NCBI GenBank assembly: GCA_036260105.1
Contig: DATAAN010000074.1
Span: forward strand, 1-9,466
Length of the DNA stretch: 9,466 nucleotides
Reading direction: 5' to 3'
DNA from: JAJCYE01 sp036260105
Lineage (GTDB): Bacteria; Actinomycetota; CADDZG01; JAHWKV01
Shown here: one piece after another, positions 1 through 4,793 of the stretch
How the letters are laid out: each line of letters starts with the position of its first letter
Numbering within the stretch: the stretch's first letter is position 1
Notes under the pieces: generated by a model
Databases searched by the model: none
Seen by the model: the letters and a program-made list of their open reading frames with translations, nothing else
Told to the model about the DNA's origin: nothing
Translations under genes and position numbers: made by a program

Positions 1-973
1 GTTCGCCTACCCGTTCCGCTGCGGGCGGTCGCGTGCCAGCCACTGGTCCGGCCGGCTGCCGCGTGCCTGGCCCGGTGCCTTCCCCTGGAGCTCTGGGAAC
101 GGGACGTGGAGGCGCCGCCGGTCCTGCGCCGGCTGAAGCTGCCGGTTGAGGCCGACCCGCCGCGCCGGGCGTTGAGGCCTCCACGGGGCCGCCGGGCCGG
201 GGCCCCTGGCCGGAGGAGTTAGTGGGCGTCCGCGCGCCGGTGGTTGAAGCTGCCGGCGGCTGACTCCCTGGGGGACGCGCCGGCGAGCCGGCCTGCTGAC
301 CGCCCGCCCGGCCGGTTGTAGTTCCGGCAGGCGGTGCGCCGGCCGGCCGGCGGCCCGGGGACGCCTGCGGCGGCGGCGCAACAGGCGCACCGGTTGAGGC
401 TGGTTGGGCCGTGACGGGCGGGACGGATCCCGGCTTGGCCTGGGAAGCGGCCGGAGGAGTGGAAGCGGCCGGTGCAGTGCCACCACCTGCGGGCCTTGTC
501 TTCGTCGAAGAACCTGGCGAAGCGCCGGAGGGCGGGCCTACTCGACCGGGCGCCCCCTGCTGGTTTGCAATCGGCGCGCCGTCGGGGCCGCGGGTCTGGC
601 CGGGGGCAGCCGTGGCGCCCGATGCCGCGGAAGCCGCCGCGCCGGTGCCCGGAGCGGACGCGCTGGTTGGCAGCTCACTTTTGGCGCCGGCCGCGGGTTG
701 CACCTCGAAGGGGTCGCTTCCGGTGACGATGCGCCCGTCCATCTGCGCAGTCCACACCGCCTGCCACACGCCGGTGGGGGCGTCGGCCGCCACCTCGAAG
801 TCGAAGCGGTAGATCCCTTTCGTCTCGCGGGTGGGCAACGCGTCCCGGACGACCACGACCCCCTTGGAGTCGACGATCTTGACTCTGGGATTAGCCGGGT
901 CGGCTCTGTTGTCGCCGGAGTAGAAGTCGGCGGGGAGCCGAATCGATTTTCCCTGAGTGACCTTGAGATCCAT
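1..973 (-). CDS. Ig-like domain protein with Pro/Ala/Gly-rich tail, partial (3' end outside window)
   Basis: The frame reads from ATG at 973-971 leftwards with no stop to base 1, giving 324 residues and running off the window. An in-frame TAG lies directly upstream of the ATG, so no longer start exists. Residues 1-95 look like a folded beta-sandwich: alternating hydrophobic strands such as RVKIVDSKGVVVVRD, GIYRFDFEV and GVWQAVWTAQ. From about residue 97 the sequence is low complexity, rich in Ala, Pro, Gly, Ser and Thr, with PAAS recurring four times. No signal peptide or membrane segment is visible in this part. The N-terminal pattern resembles Ig-like modules seen in phage structural and bacterial surface proteins, but I do not recognise a specific family and give no function. 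A weak AGGGA lies 9 nt before the start. The gene diverges from map. The minus strand is preferred because the first 95 residues are protein-like, unlike the other open frames here. Confidence 0.72.
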   Translation of the reverse strand, partial: MDLKVTQGKSIRLPADFYSGDNRADPANPRVKIVDSKGVVVVRDALPTRETKGIYRFDFEVAADAPTGVWQAVWTAQMDGRIVTGSDPFEVQPAAGAKSELPTSASAPGTGAAASAASGATAAPGQTRGPDGAPIANQQGAPGRVGPPSGASPGSSTKTRPAGGGTAPAASTPPAASQAKPGSVPPVTAQPASTGAPVAPPPQASPGRRPAGAPPAGTTTGRAGGQQAGSPARPPGSQPPAASTTGARTPTNSSGQGPRPGGPVEASTPGAAGRPQPAASAGAGPAAPPRPVPRAPGEGTGPGTRQPAGPVAGTRPPAAERVGE

Positions 974-1033
974 CTACACCGTTCCCTGCGCACCGCGCAT
1001 CGATCCCGGAGCCCGGCTGCGGGCGGTCGCCCC

Positions 1034-1039
1034 ATTATC
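1034..1039 (-). promoter_or_regulatory. Candidate -10 element for the divergent Pro-rich gene
   Basis: On the minus strand this reads GATAAT, five of six matches to the sigma-70 type -10 consensus. It lies about 60 nt before the ATG at 973. The -35 region, around TGGAAG at an 18-nt spacing, is a poor match, as is common in high-GC bacteria. It falls in the 183-nt divergent spacer between this gene and map. Confidence 0.35.
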
Positions 1040-1156
1040 GTCTGCGACCGAATACCGCTTCCAGAGCCCACGCCGGGCGTTTACCGCCCCGGGGCCAGAG
1101 AACGGTACCATCCAGGCTCAGGACAACCGGCTCCGGCAAAGAAGGCTCCGCCCGCC

Positions 1157-1903
1157 ATGATCATTCGCAAGACGCCGGAACAGCTGGAGAAGATGGCCCG
1201 TTCCGGCCGGGTGCTGGCAGAGGTCATCCGCGAGATGGGCGAGCAGGTACGGCCCGGGGTGACGCTCAAGGAGCTCGACCAGATGGCGGAGAGGTCGATG
1301 CGGCTCAGGGGTGCGGTGCCCTCGTTCCTGGGATATCGCGGTTTCCCCGCAAGCATCTGCGCCTCGCCCAACGAGATGGTCGTGCACGGTATACCGGACG
1401 GACGAAAGCTCAACGAAGGCGACATCTTCTCCGCCGACTTCGGCTTGATTCTCGACGGCTGGCACGCCGACAGCGCCTACACGTTTCCCGTCGGCACGGT
1501 CTCAGAGGAGGCGAGGAAGCTGCTGGAGGTCACGCGGGCCGCCCTCGCCGCCGGCATCGCATGCTGCCGGCCGGGCAACCGGCTGGGCGACATCGGCTAC
1601 GCGATCCAGCAGGTCGTTGAGCGTGCAGGGTTCAGCATCGTGAGGGAGTTCGTCGGCCACGGCATCGGCCGGTCGATGCACGAGGACCCCCAGGTGCCGA
1701 ACTACGGCAAACCCGGGCGCGGCCCGGTGCTGGAGGAGGGTTGGGTCCTGGCCATCGAGCCCATGGTCAACACCGGCGGCTGGGAGACGAAGTTGCTGGC
1801 CGACAACTGGAGTGTGGTCACTGCCGACGGCAGCCTTTCCGCCCACTTCGAGCACACGGTCGCGGTGACCGCCGACGGCGCGCGCATACTTACCGCTCTC
1901 TAA
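1157..1903 (+). CDS. map: Methionine aminopeptidase, type I
   Basis: Cytosolic metalloenzyme that removes the initiator Met from nascent proteins when the second residue is small. The protein has 248 residues, normal for a short type I enzyme without an N-terminal zinc finger. The five metal ligands of the family are present: D94 (SADFG), D105 (DGWHADS), H168 (GHGIG), E201 (EPM) and E232 (FEHTV), plus the substrate-binding H78 in VVHGIP. The start is ATG at 1157, because homology begins there (MIIRKTPEQLEKM); GAAGG lies 11 nt upstream. The frame stays open back to about 404, but that part is the shadow of the opposite-strand gene. In most Actinobacteria map follows secY and adk and precedes infA; here neither upstream gene is adjacent and a minus-strand gene separates it from infA. 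A weak -10-like TACCAT is at 1106. Confidence 0.97.
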   Translation: MIIRKTPEQLEKMARSGRVLAEVIREMGEQVRPGVTLKELDQMAERSMRLRGAVPSFLGYRGFPASICASPNEMVVHGIPDGRKLNEGDIFSADFGLILDGWHADSAYTFPVGTVSEEARKLLEVTRAALAAGIACCRPGNRLGDIGYAIQQVVERAGFSIVREFVGHGIGRSMHEDPQVPNYGKPGRGPVLEEGWVLAIEPMVNTGGWETKLLADNWSVVTADGSLSAHFEHTVAVTADGARILTAL

Positions 1904-1921
1904 CCACCTGGGTTCCGCCGG

Positions 1922-1941
1922 GCGGTGACTCATGCCACCGC
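1922..1941. terminator. Small hairpin between convergent map and M23 genes
   Basis: GCGGTG (1922-1927) pairs with CACCGC (1936-1941) around an 8-nt loop in the 59-nt convergent spacer. The position suits a shared terminator for both genes. The stem is only 6 bp and no T-run follows on either strand, so the call is weak. Confidence 0.3.
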
Positions 1942-1962
1942 AACGTTGCTCTCTCCGGATGC

Positions 1963-3039
1963 TTAGCGGGCGGAGTTGAGCAGCGAGTACGGGTTGACCG
2001 GCCGCCCGCCGCTGGGGTGCCACTCGAAGTGGACGTGGCAGGGACCGCCTCGTGCGTTGCCCGAGTTGCCGTTGGAGGCGATCACCTGGCCGGCCGAGAC
2101 TGGCGTGCCGGCCCTCACGCCGCCCGCGTAGCCGCTGAGGTGAGCGTAGAAGAAGACGTCGCCGTTGGCTGCCCGCAGGTAGAGCGAGGTCCCGCCGGCG
2201 CCGCTGGAAGCCAGCCGCTGGACGCTGCCGTCGGTCACGGCAAGCACCGGCGCCCCGCAGGGGGCCATGACGTCCGTGCCCTGATGCCGGCGGCCGCCCG
2301 AGCGGGCGGCGCCCCAGGTGTCGGCGAAGCCGGCCGGCGAGACGGGGAGCGTGAACTTCGAGAAGCGCCCGGCGGACGAGACCTTCGGTGCGCCCGACGC
2401 GGTCGCCTGCAACTGCGCACGGCGCGGGGCGCTCAGCTGAGCCGCCCTACGGCTTCGCAGCTCCGCCTCCGCCGCCCGGCGCCTCTGAGCCTCCAGCCGG
2501 CGGGCCTCTGCCAGCCGGTCCTCGAGCGTCTCCCGCTGGCTCCGCAGGTTGCGAGCCAGGCTTCGTTGCCTGGCCTCGGTAGCGCCCAGCTGAGCGGCCA
2601 CGTCGCTGCTCTTGGTTTGGGCAAGCCGCAGCTCCTCCATGAGCTGGGTGTCGTTGCTGCCGAGGACTCCCATGTAGTGGACGCGCTTCACGAAGTCGCC
2701 GAACGAGGGAGCGGTCAGGAGCTGGCCGAGCATGGCGCTCACCCCTCCGGTCTTGTACATGTAGCCCGCCCGGGCCTTCAGAGCCGCCGACTTGGCGGCG
2801 ATGGTCGCCTCCGCCTCCTTCTGCTCCTTCGTCAGCTGGGCCTGCTTGGCCTCGGTCTGTGCCAGCTGCGTCTCCAGCTTGCCGTACTGGGCGGCAACCC
2901 GGTCCATCTCCTTTTGGATGGAGGCGGCGCTGGAGGCGCCCAGAGCACTGCCTGCGGGCACAAGCGCCGTCGAGGAGAGAAGGGCGAGCACGGCCGCAAG
3001 GCGCCGCAGAGCTCCGGATGGGTGTCGTTCGGGTCTCAT
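1963..3039 (-). CDS. Secreted M23 (LytM-type) peptidoglycan endopeptidase with coiled-coil domain
   Basis: Likely exported zinc endopeptidase that cuts peptide bridges in peptidoglycan. Numbering from ATG at 3039 gives 358 residues. Residues 1 to about 35 form a signal peptide: an Arg-containing start, a Leu/Ala-rich core (LAAVLALLSSTALVPAG) and an Ala-rich cleavage area. Residues 41-88 and 131-208 are coiled coil (Gln/Glu/Lys/Ala, then Arg/Glu/Ala). Between them, YMYKTGG...SFGDFVKRVHYMGVL matches the hinge typical of PcsB/CwlO/EnvC-like coiled coils, which FtsEX controls in studied species. The catalytic domain (about 230-358) has H252 and D256 (HxxxD), H300 (FYAHL) and the HxH pair H335/H337, so it should be active. 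ATG at 3039 has AGAGGA 9 nt upstream; the in-frame GTG (3060) and ATG (3057) lack a Shine-Dalgarno. It is convergent to map and divergent from infA, so it is not part of the ribosomal transcript. Confidence 0.93.
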   Translation of the reverse strand: MRPERHPSGALRRLAAVLALLSSTALVPAGSALGASSAASIQKEMDRVAAQYGKLETQLAQTEAKQAQLTKEQKEAEATIAAKSAALKARAGYMYKTGGVSAMLGQLLTAPSFGDFVKRVHYMGVLGSNDTQLMEELRLAQTKSSDVAAQLGATEARQRSLARNLRSQRETLEDRLAEARRLEAQRRRAAEAELRSRRAAQLSAPRRAQLQATASGAPKVSSAGRFSKFTLPVSPAGFADTWGAARSGGRRHQGTDVMAPCGAPVLAVTDGSVQRLASSGAGGTSLYLRAANGDVFFYAHLSGYAGGVRAGTPVSAGQVIASNGNSGNARGGPCHVHFEWHPSGGRPVNPYSLLNSAR

Positions 3040-3124
3040 CCGGGGCGATCCTCTCATCACCGGGCGGAAAAGGGAACCCGTGGCGATGGCTTTTCCCTAC
3101 CTCCGCCGAGGCGGCGCGGACCGC

Positions 3125-3153
3125 CTGCCAAAGGTGCGGATTGGCTACATAAT
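3125..3153 (+). promoter_or_regulatory. Candidate sigma-70 type promoter P1 for the infA operon
   Basis: CTGCCA at 3125-3130 (four of six to TTGACA) and CATAAT at 3148-3153 (five of six to TATAAT) are separated by exactly 17 nt. Transcription would start near 3160 and give a leader of about 225 nt before infA. It lies in the divergent spacer between the M23 gene and infA, where a promoter for the ribosomal run is expected. Confidence 0.45.
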
Positions 3154-3200
3154 GGATAGACCGCAGGCGCCGGTCGGGCGTGGCGGATTCTGCTTATCGC

Positions 3201-3209
3201 TGGTATAGT
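3201..3209 (+). promoter_or_regulatory. Candidate extended -10 promoter P2 for the infA operon
   Basis: TGGTATAGT is a TGn extension joined to TATAGT, five of six matches to the -10 consensus. No good -35 is seen at 16-18 nt, as is usual for extended -10 promoters. A start near 3216 would give a leader of about 170 nt. In this GC-rich background it is the most AT-rich promoter-like spot in the spacer. Confidence 0.5.
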
Positions 3210-3230
3210 TTCTTGTTCCGGCCTGTGGCA

Positions 3231-3356
3231 GCATGTTTGACGCGTGCGAAGCCGAAGAGGCCGGAGTTACCAACCCTCCGGCGTAAGTCCCAAGATCCGT
3301 CCCCGAGTGGGGCACGGTTCTGCGAAGAGCCGGGTCGCTGAAGCTTAGCGACCGGC
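3231..3356 (+). ncRNA. Structured 5' leader of infA: four predicted stem-loops
   Basis: Four stem-loops can be read directly. GCATG/CGTGC (3231-3247) has one G-U pair and a 7-nt loop. GCCGGAG/CTCCGGC (3260-3282) is a perfect 7-bp stem with a 9-nt loop. CCCC/GGGG (3301-3312) has a GAGT loop. GGTCGCT/AGCGACC (3333-3353) is a perfect 7-bp stem with a 7-nt loop, extended by GCC/GGC (3329-3331 with 3354-3356) past one bulged G. The last stem ends 30 nt before the preferred infA start and 3 nt before the alternative ATG at 3360. No open frame covers the region convincingly. I do not recognise it as a named riboswitch or ribosomal-protein leader. It could serve as a regulatory leader or only protect the mRNA. 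Confidence 0.4.
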
Positions 3357-3386
3357 GCCATGGAAGAGCCGGAATTAAGTGAGGAT

Positions 3387-3629
3387 ATGGCGACCAAGGA
3401 CAAGTCTGGCAAGGAAGCGCCCATTCGGGTTGAGGGAACGGTCGTCGAGCCGCTCCCTAACGCCATGTTCCGGGTCGAGATCCCGGGCGGCCACAAGGTC
3501 CTGGCTCATATCGGCGGAAAAATGAGAATGAACTACATCCGGGTGCTGCCTGGTGATCGGGTCGAGGTCGAGATGTCCCCATACGACCTCACCAGGGGCC
3601 GCATCGTCTGGCTCTTCCGGAACAGATAG
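3387..3629 (+). CDS. infA: Translation initiation factor IF-1
   Basis: IF-1 binds the 30S A site during initiation and acts with IF-2 and IF-3. The protein is a single S1/OB-fold of 80 residues from ATG at 3387. Family hallmarks are intact: VEGTVVEPLPNAMFRVE, GHKVLAHIGGKMRMNYIRVLPGDRV and the closing SPYDLTRGRIVWLFRNR. The family is usually about 72 residues; the extra length is a short polar N-terminus (MATKDKSGKEAP). An in-frame ATG at 3360 would add nine residues (MEEPELSED), but similarity starts after 3387. Neither start has a well-placed Shine-Dalgarno: GAGG lies only 2 nt before 3387. It is the first gene of the co-oriented run, behind two candidate promoters and a hairpin-rich leader, and ends 12 nt before rpmJ. 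Confidence 0.96.
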   Translation: MATKDKSGKEAPIRVEGTVVEPLPNAMFRVEIPGGHKVLAHIGGKMRMNYIRVLPGDRVEVEMSPYDLTRGRIVWLFRNR

Positions 3630-3641
3630 GACTTTTCGCAA

Positions 3642-3755
3642 ATGAAGGTAAGGCCGAGCGTGAAGAAGATGTGTGAGAAGTGCAAGATCATCCGCCGTCA
3701 CGGGCGGGTCCGGGTCATCTGCGCCAACCCGCGCCACAAGCAGGTGCAGGGTTGA
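3642..3755 (+). CDS. rpmJ: 50S ribosomal protein L36
   Basis: Small zinc-ribbon protein of the large subunit, 37 residues, the normal length. It reads MKVRPSVKKMCEKCKIIRRH and continues to a QVQG end. The zinc ligands C11, C14, C27 and H32 are all present, so this is the zinc-binding (C+) paralogue rather than the zinc-free form that some bacteria induce under zinc shortage. It starts 12 nt after infA, with AGGA overlapping the infA stop about 10 nt upstream. It is followed by an unusually long spacer before rpsM. L36 is often missed in annotation because of its size. Confidence 0.96.
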   Translation: MKVRPSVKKMCEKCKIIRRHGRVRVICANPRHKQVQG

Positions 3756-3758
3756 AAG

Positions 3759-3871
3759 TGAGCGACCGCATGCGAGCGAATCCGAGCCTTTCGGAATCCG
3801 GTCCGCAGCACTGGCTGAGCGACCGCAGGGAGCGAATCCTCGCAGTTCAGAATCCGATCCTCCGCCCCGCA
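3759..3871 (+). repeat. Imperfect tandem repeat, 57-nt period, upstream of rpsM
   Basis: TGAGCGACCGCA occurs at 3759-3770 and again at 3816-3827. In both copies GAGCGAATCC follows within 2-3 nt, then a diverged stretch containing GAATCCG(G/A)TCC. The copies differ by one single-base indel and scattered substitutions. Related pieces occur before rpsK: GTCCGCAGC at 3801-3809 and again at 4314-4322, and GCGACCG at 3820 and 4321. The repeat fills most of the 143-nt spacer. Confidence 0.65.
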
Positions 3872-3877
3872 GGGGCG
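3863..3877 (+). promoter_or_regulatory. Hairpin just upstream of the rpsM ribosome-binding site
   Basis: CGCCCC (3863-3868) and GGGGCG (3872-3877) form a perfect 6-bp GC stem with a GCA loop. It ends 6 nt before GAGGGAG, the rpsM Shine-Dalgarno at 3884-3890. The position would let it affect ribosome access to rpsM. The region holds the place of the S4-binding leader of the E. coli alpha operon, but I see no match to that pseudoknot. Confidence 0.35.
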
Positions 3878-3898
3878 CAGGTCGAGGGAGCGTAGGCC
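3870..3898 (+). promoter_or_regulatory. Shared translation-initiation module, copy 1 (before rpsM)
   Basis: The 29 nt before the rpsM TTG end with GGGAGCGTAGGCC. The Shine-Dalgarno GAGGGAG (3884-3890) is 8 nt from the start, and the in-frame TAG is at 3893-3895. Aligned without gaps to the 29 nt before rpsD it matches at 20 positions. The start codon and next bases (TTGGC) also match the other copies except at the first base. Confidence 0.6.
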
Positions 3899-4276
3899 TT
3901 GGCACGGATTGCGGGAGTAGACCTCCCTCGCGAGAAGCGGCTTGACGTCGGTCTGACCTACATCTTCGGGGTCGGCCGCACCCGGGCCCAGGCCATTGTC
4001 AAGGGCACCATGGTCGATGGGTCGAAGCGGGTTCGGGACCTCACCGACGACGAGGTCATGCGCCTGCGTGGCTACATCGAGGGCAACTACCAGGTCGAGG
4101 GTGACCTGCGCCGCGAGGTGGCCCAGGACATCAAGCGGAAGGTCGAGATCGGCTGCTACCAGGGCATCCGGCACCGCCGCGGCCTCCCGGTCCACGGGCA
4201 GCGGACCCACACCAACGGCCGCACCCGCAAAGGTCCGAAGAAGACGGTCGGCGTGAAGCGGAAGAAGGGAAAGTAA
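3899..4276 (+). CDS. rpsM: 30S ribosomal protein S13
   Basis: S13 sits in the head of the small subunit and contacts the P-site tRNA, 5S-side bridges and S19. It has 125 residues, normal for the family. It begins MARIAGVDLPREKRLDVGLT, carries the helix-two-turn-helix region (YIFGVGRTRAQAIV) and the family signature GIRHRRGLPVHGQRTHTN, and ends in a Lys-rich tail (KKTVGVKRKKGK) that reaches the tRNA. The start is TTG at 3899: homology begins there, GAGGGAG is 8 nt upstream, and an in-frame TAG at 3893 bars any longer start. A TTG start for such a highly made protein is uncommon and may damp translation. The 143-nt spacer to rpmJ is the longest inside the run. Confidence 0.97.
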   Translation: MARIAGVDLPREKRLDVGLTYIFGVGRTRAQAIVKGTMVDGSKRVRDLTDDEVMRLRGYIEGNYQVEGDLRREVAQDIKRKVEIGCYQGIRHRRGLPVHGQRTHTNGRTRKGPKKTVGVKRKKGK

Positions 4277-4339
4277 TTGACTGAGCGAGCTGATCCAGGC
4301 CTTGCCTTCTCCCGTCCGCAGCGACCGAAAGGAGCGTAG
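4277..4339 (+). other. Candidate upstream ORF (20 codons) filling the rpsM-rpsK spacer
   Basis: TTG at 4277 directly follows the rpsM stop. AAGGG (4265-4269), within the S13 Lys tail, lies 7 nt upstream. The frame encodes MTERADPGLAFSRPQRPKGA and stops at TAG 4337-4339, in frame with and 3 nt before the GTG of rpsK. Its first residues (M-T-E-R) and its ending (RP...KGA) parallel the small frames before rpsM and rpsD. It fills the spacer except for the last codon. The Shine-Dalgarno could be a by-product of Lys and Gly codons in S13, so translation is not established. Confidence 0.3.
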
Positions 4340-4342
4340 GCG
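4314..4342 (+). promoter_or_regulatory. Shared translation-initiation module, copy 2 (before rpsK)
   Basis: The 29 nt before the rpsK GTG start with GTCCG and end with AGGAGCGTAGGCG. They match the equivalent 29 nt before rpsD at 23 positions without gaps. The Shine-Dalgarno AAAGGAG (4328-4334) is 8 nt from the start, and the in-frame TAG is at 4337-4339. Confidence 0.65.
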
Positions 4343-4729
4343 GTGGCGAAGCCCAAGAAGGCGAAGCGCAAGGAAAAGAAGAACGTCCCCCACGGGCAGG
4401 CTCACATCAAGTCTTCCTTCAACAACACCATCGTGTGCATCACCGACCTCGAAGGCAACGCCCTGTCGTGGGCCTCTGCGGGCAACGTCGGGTTCAAGGG
4501 CTCCCGCAAGTCCACGCCGTTCGCCGCTCAGCTGGCCGCCGAGGCGGCTTCCAAGCGGGCGCAGGAGCACGGCGTGCGCAAGGTCGACGTATTCGTGAAG
4601 GGTCCGGGCTCGGGCCGGGAGACGGCAATCCGCTCCCTGCAGGCCTCCGGGCTGGAGATTCTCGGGATCATGGACGCAACTCCTGTCCCGCACAACGGTT
4701 GCCGCCCGGTGAAGCGGCGGAGGGTCTGA
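4343..4729 (+). CDS. rpsK: 30S ribosomal protein S11
   Basis: S11 lies on the small-subunit platform near the mRNA exit, next to the Shine-Dalgarno helix. It has 128 residues, the normal length. It starts with a Lys-rich tail (MAKPKKAKRKEKKNVPHG) and continues with family motifs: AHIKSSFNNTIVCITDLEGN, SWASAGNVGFKGSRKSTPFAAQ, VFVKGPGSGRE and the ending ATPVPHNGCRPVKRRRV. The start is GTG at 4343, supported by AAAGGAG 8 nt upstream and an in-frame TAG at 4337 that excludes a longer protein. It is 66 nt after rpsM, a spacer almost filled by a small open frame. Confidence 0.97.
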   Translation: MAKPKKAKRKEKKNVPHGQAHIKSSFNNTIVCITDLEGNALSWASAGNVGFKGSRKSTPFAAQLAAEAASKRAQEHGVRKVDVFVKGPGSGRETAIRSLQASGLEILGIMDATPVPHNGCRPVKRRRV

Positions 4730-4730
4730 A

Positions 4731-4790
4731 TTGAGCAAACGAATTCAAGTAGTCCGGATGTGCCGTCCGGCGCAAGAGAAGGGAGCGTAG
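4731..4790 (+). other. Candidate upstream ORF (19 codons) filling the rpsK-rpsD spacer
   Basis: TTG at 4731 begins 1 nt after the rpsK stop. The strong Shine-Dalgarno GGAGGG (4719-4724) is 6 nt upstream, inside the last S11 codons. The frame encodes MSKRIQVVRMCRPAQEKGA and ends at TAG 4788-4790, in frame with and 3 nt before the rpsD ATG. Start (M-S-K-R) and end (RPAQEKGA) parallel the frames before rpsK and rpsM. CCGGA/TCCGG (4754-4770) could also form a 5-bp hairpin in the spacer. Translation is inferred, not shown. Confidence 0.32.
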
Positions 4791-4793
4791 GCG
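4765..4793 (+). promoter_or_regulatory. Shared translation-initiation module, copy 3 (before rpsD)
   Basis: The 29 nt before the rpsD ATG begin GTCCG and end GGGAGCGTAGGCG, matching copies 1 and 2. The Shine-Dalgarno GAAGGGAG (4778-4785) is 8 nt from the start, and the in-frame TAG is at 4788-4790. The same 8-nt spacing and in-frame amber occur in all three copies. Confidence 0.65.

Larger units (their letters stand above)
3758..3895 (+). other. Candidate upstream ORF (45 codons) filling the rpmJ-rpsM spacer
   Basis: GTG at 3758, 2 nt after the rpmJ stop and 6 nt after AGGG (3748-3751), opens a 45-codon frame. It ends with TAG at 3893-3895, in frame with and 3 nt before the TTG start of rpsM. 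It begins MSDRMRANPS and ends LRPAGAQVEGA. SDR recurs in the middle (WLSDRRERI) because the DNA contains a 57-nt imperfect tandem repeat. Similar small frames precede rpsK and rpsD. It may be a translated coupling peptide or only a by-product of repeated spacer DNA. No function is assigned. Confidence 0.3.

Noticed and set aside
7..1071. Minus-strand frames 7-486 and 538-1071, and + strand frame 411-812
   Set aside because: They are shadows in other frames. The frame from 973 has regular beta-strand-like sequence and a codon pattern that fits coding; these do not.
1080..1111. Promoter for map (TTTACC and TACCAT)
   Set aside because: The spacing is 20 nt and both hexamers are weak, so it is mentioned only as a possibility.
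404..1156. In-frame extension of map back to 404
   Set aside because: The frame is open only because it lies opposite the GC-rich Pro/Ala gene. MAP similarity starts exactly at the ATG at 1157, and the longer part looks like random Arg/Gly-rich sequence.
3759..3871. CRISPR-like array
   Set aside because: There are only two imperfect copies, the spacing is filled by diverged repeat rather than unique spacers, and no cas genes are present.
3680..3895. A 71-codon protein starting inside rpmJ
   Set aside because: Its first part is an out-of-frame reading of L36. Only the part after 3758, with its own GTG and Shine-Dalgarno, is worth considering.
3698..4738. Long antisense frames over ribosomal genes (also 5425-6525 and 7318-8187)
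   Set aside because: They lie opposite well-identified conserved genes. In GC-rich DNA the strand complementary to coding sequence commonly stays open.
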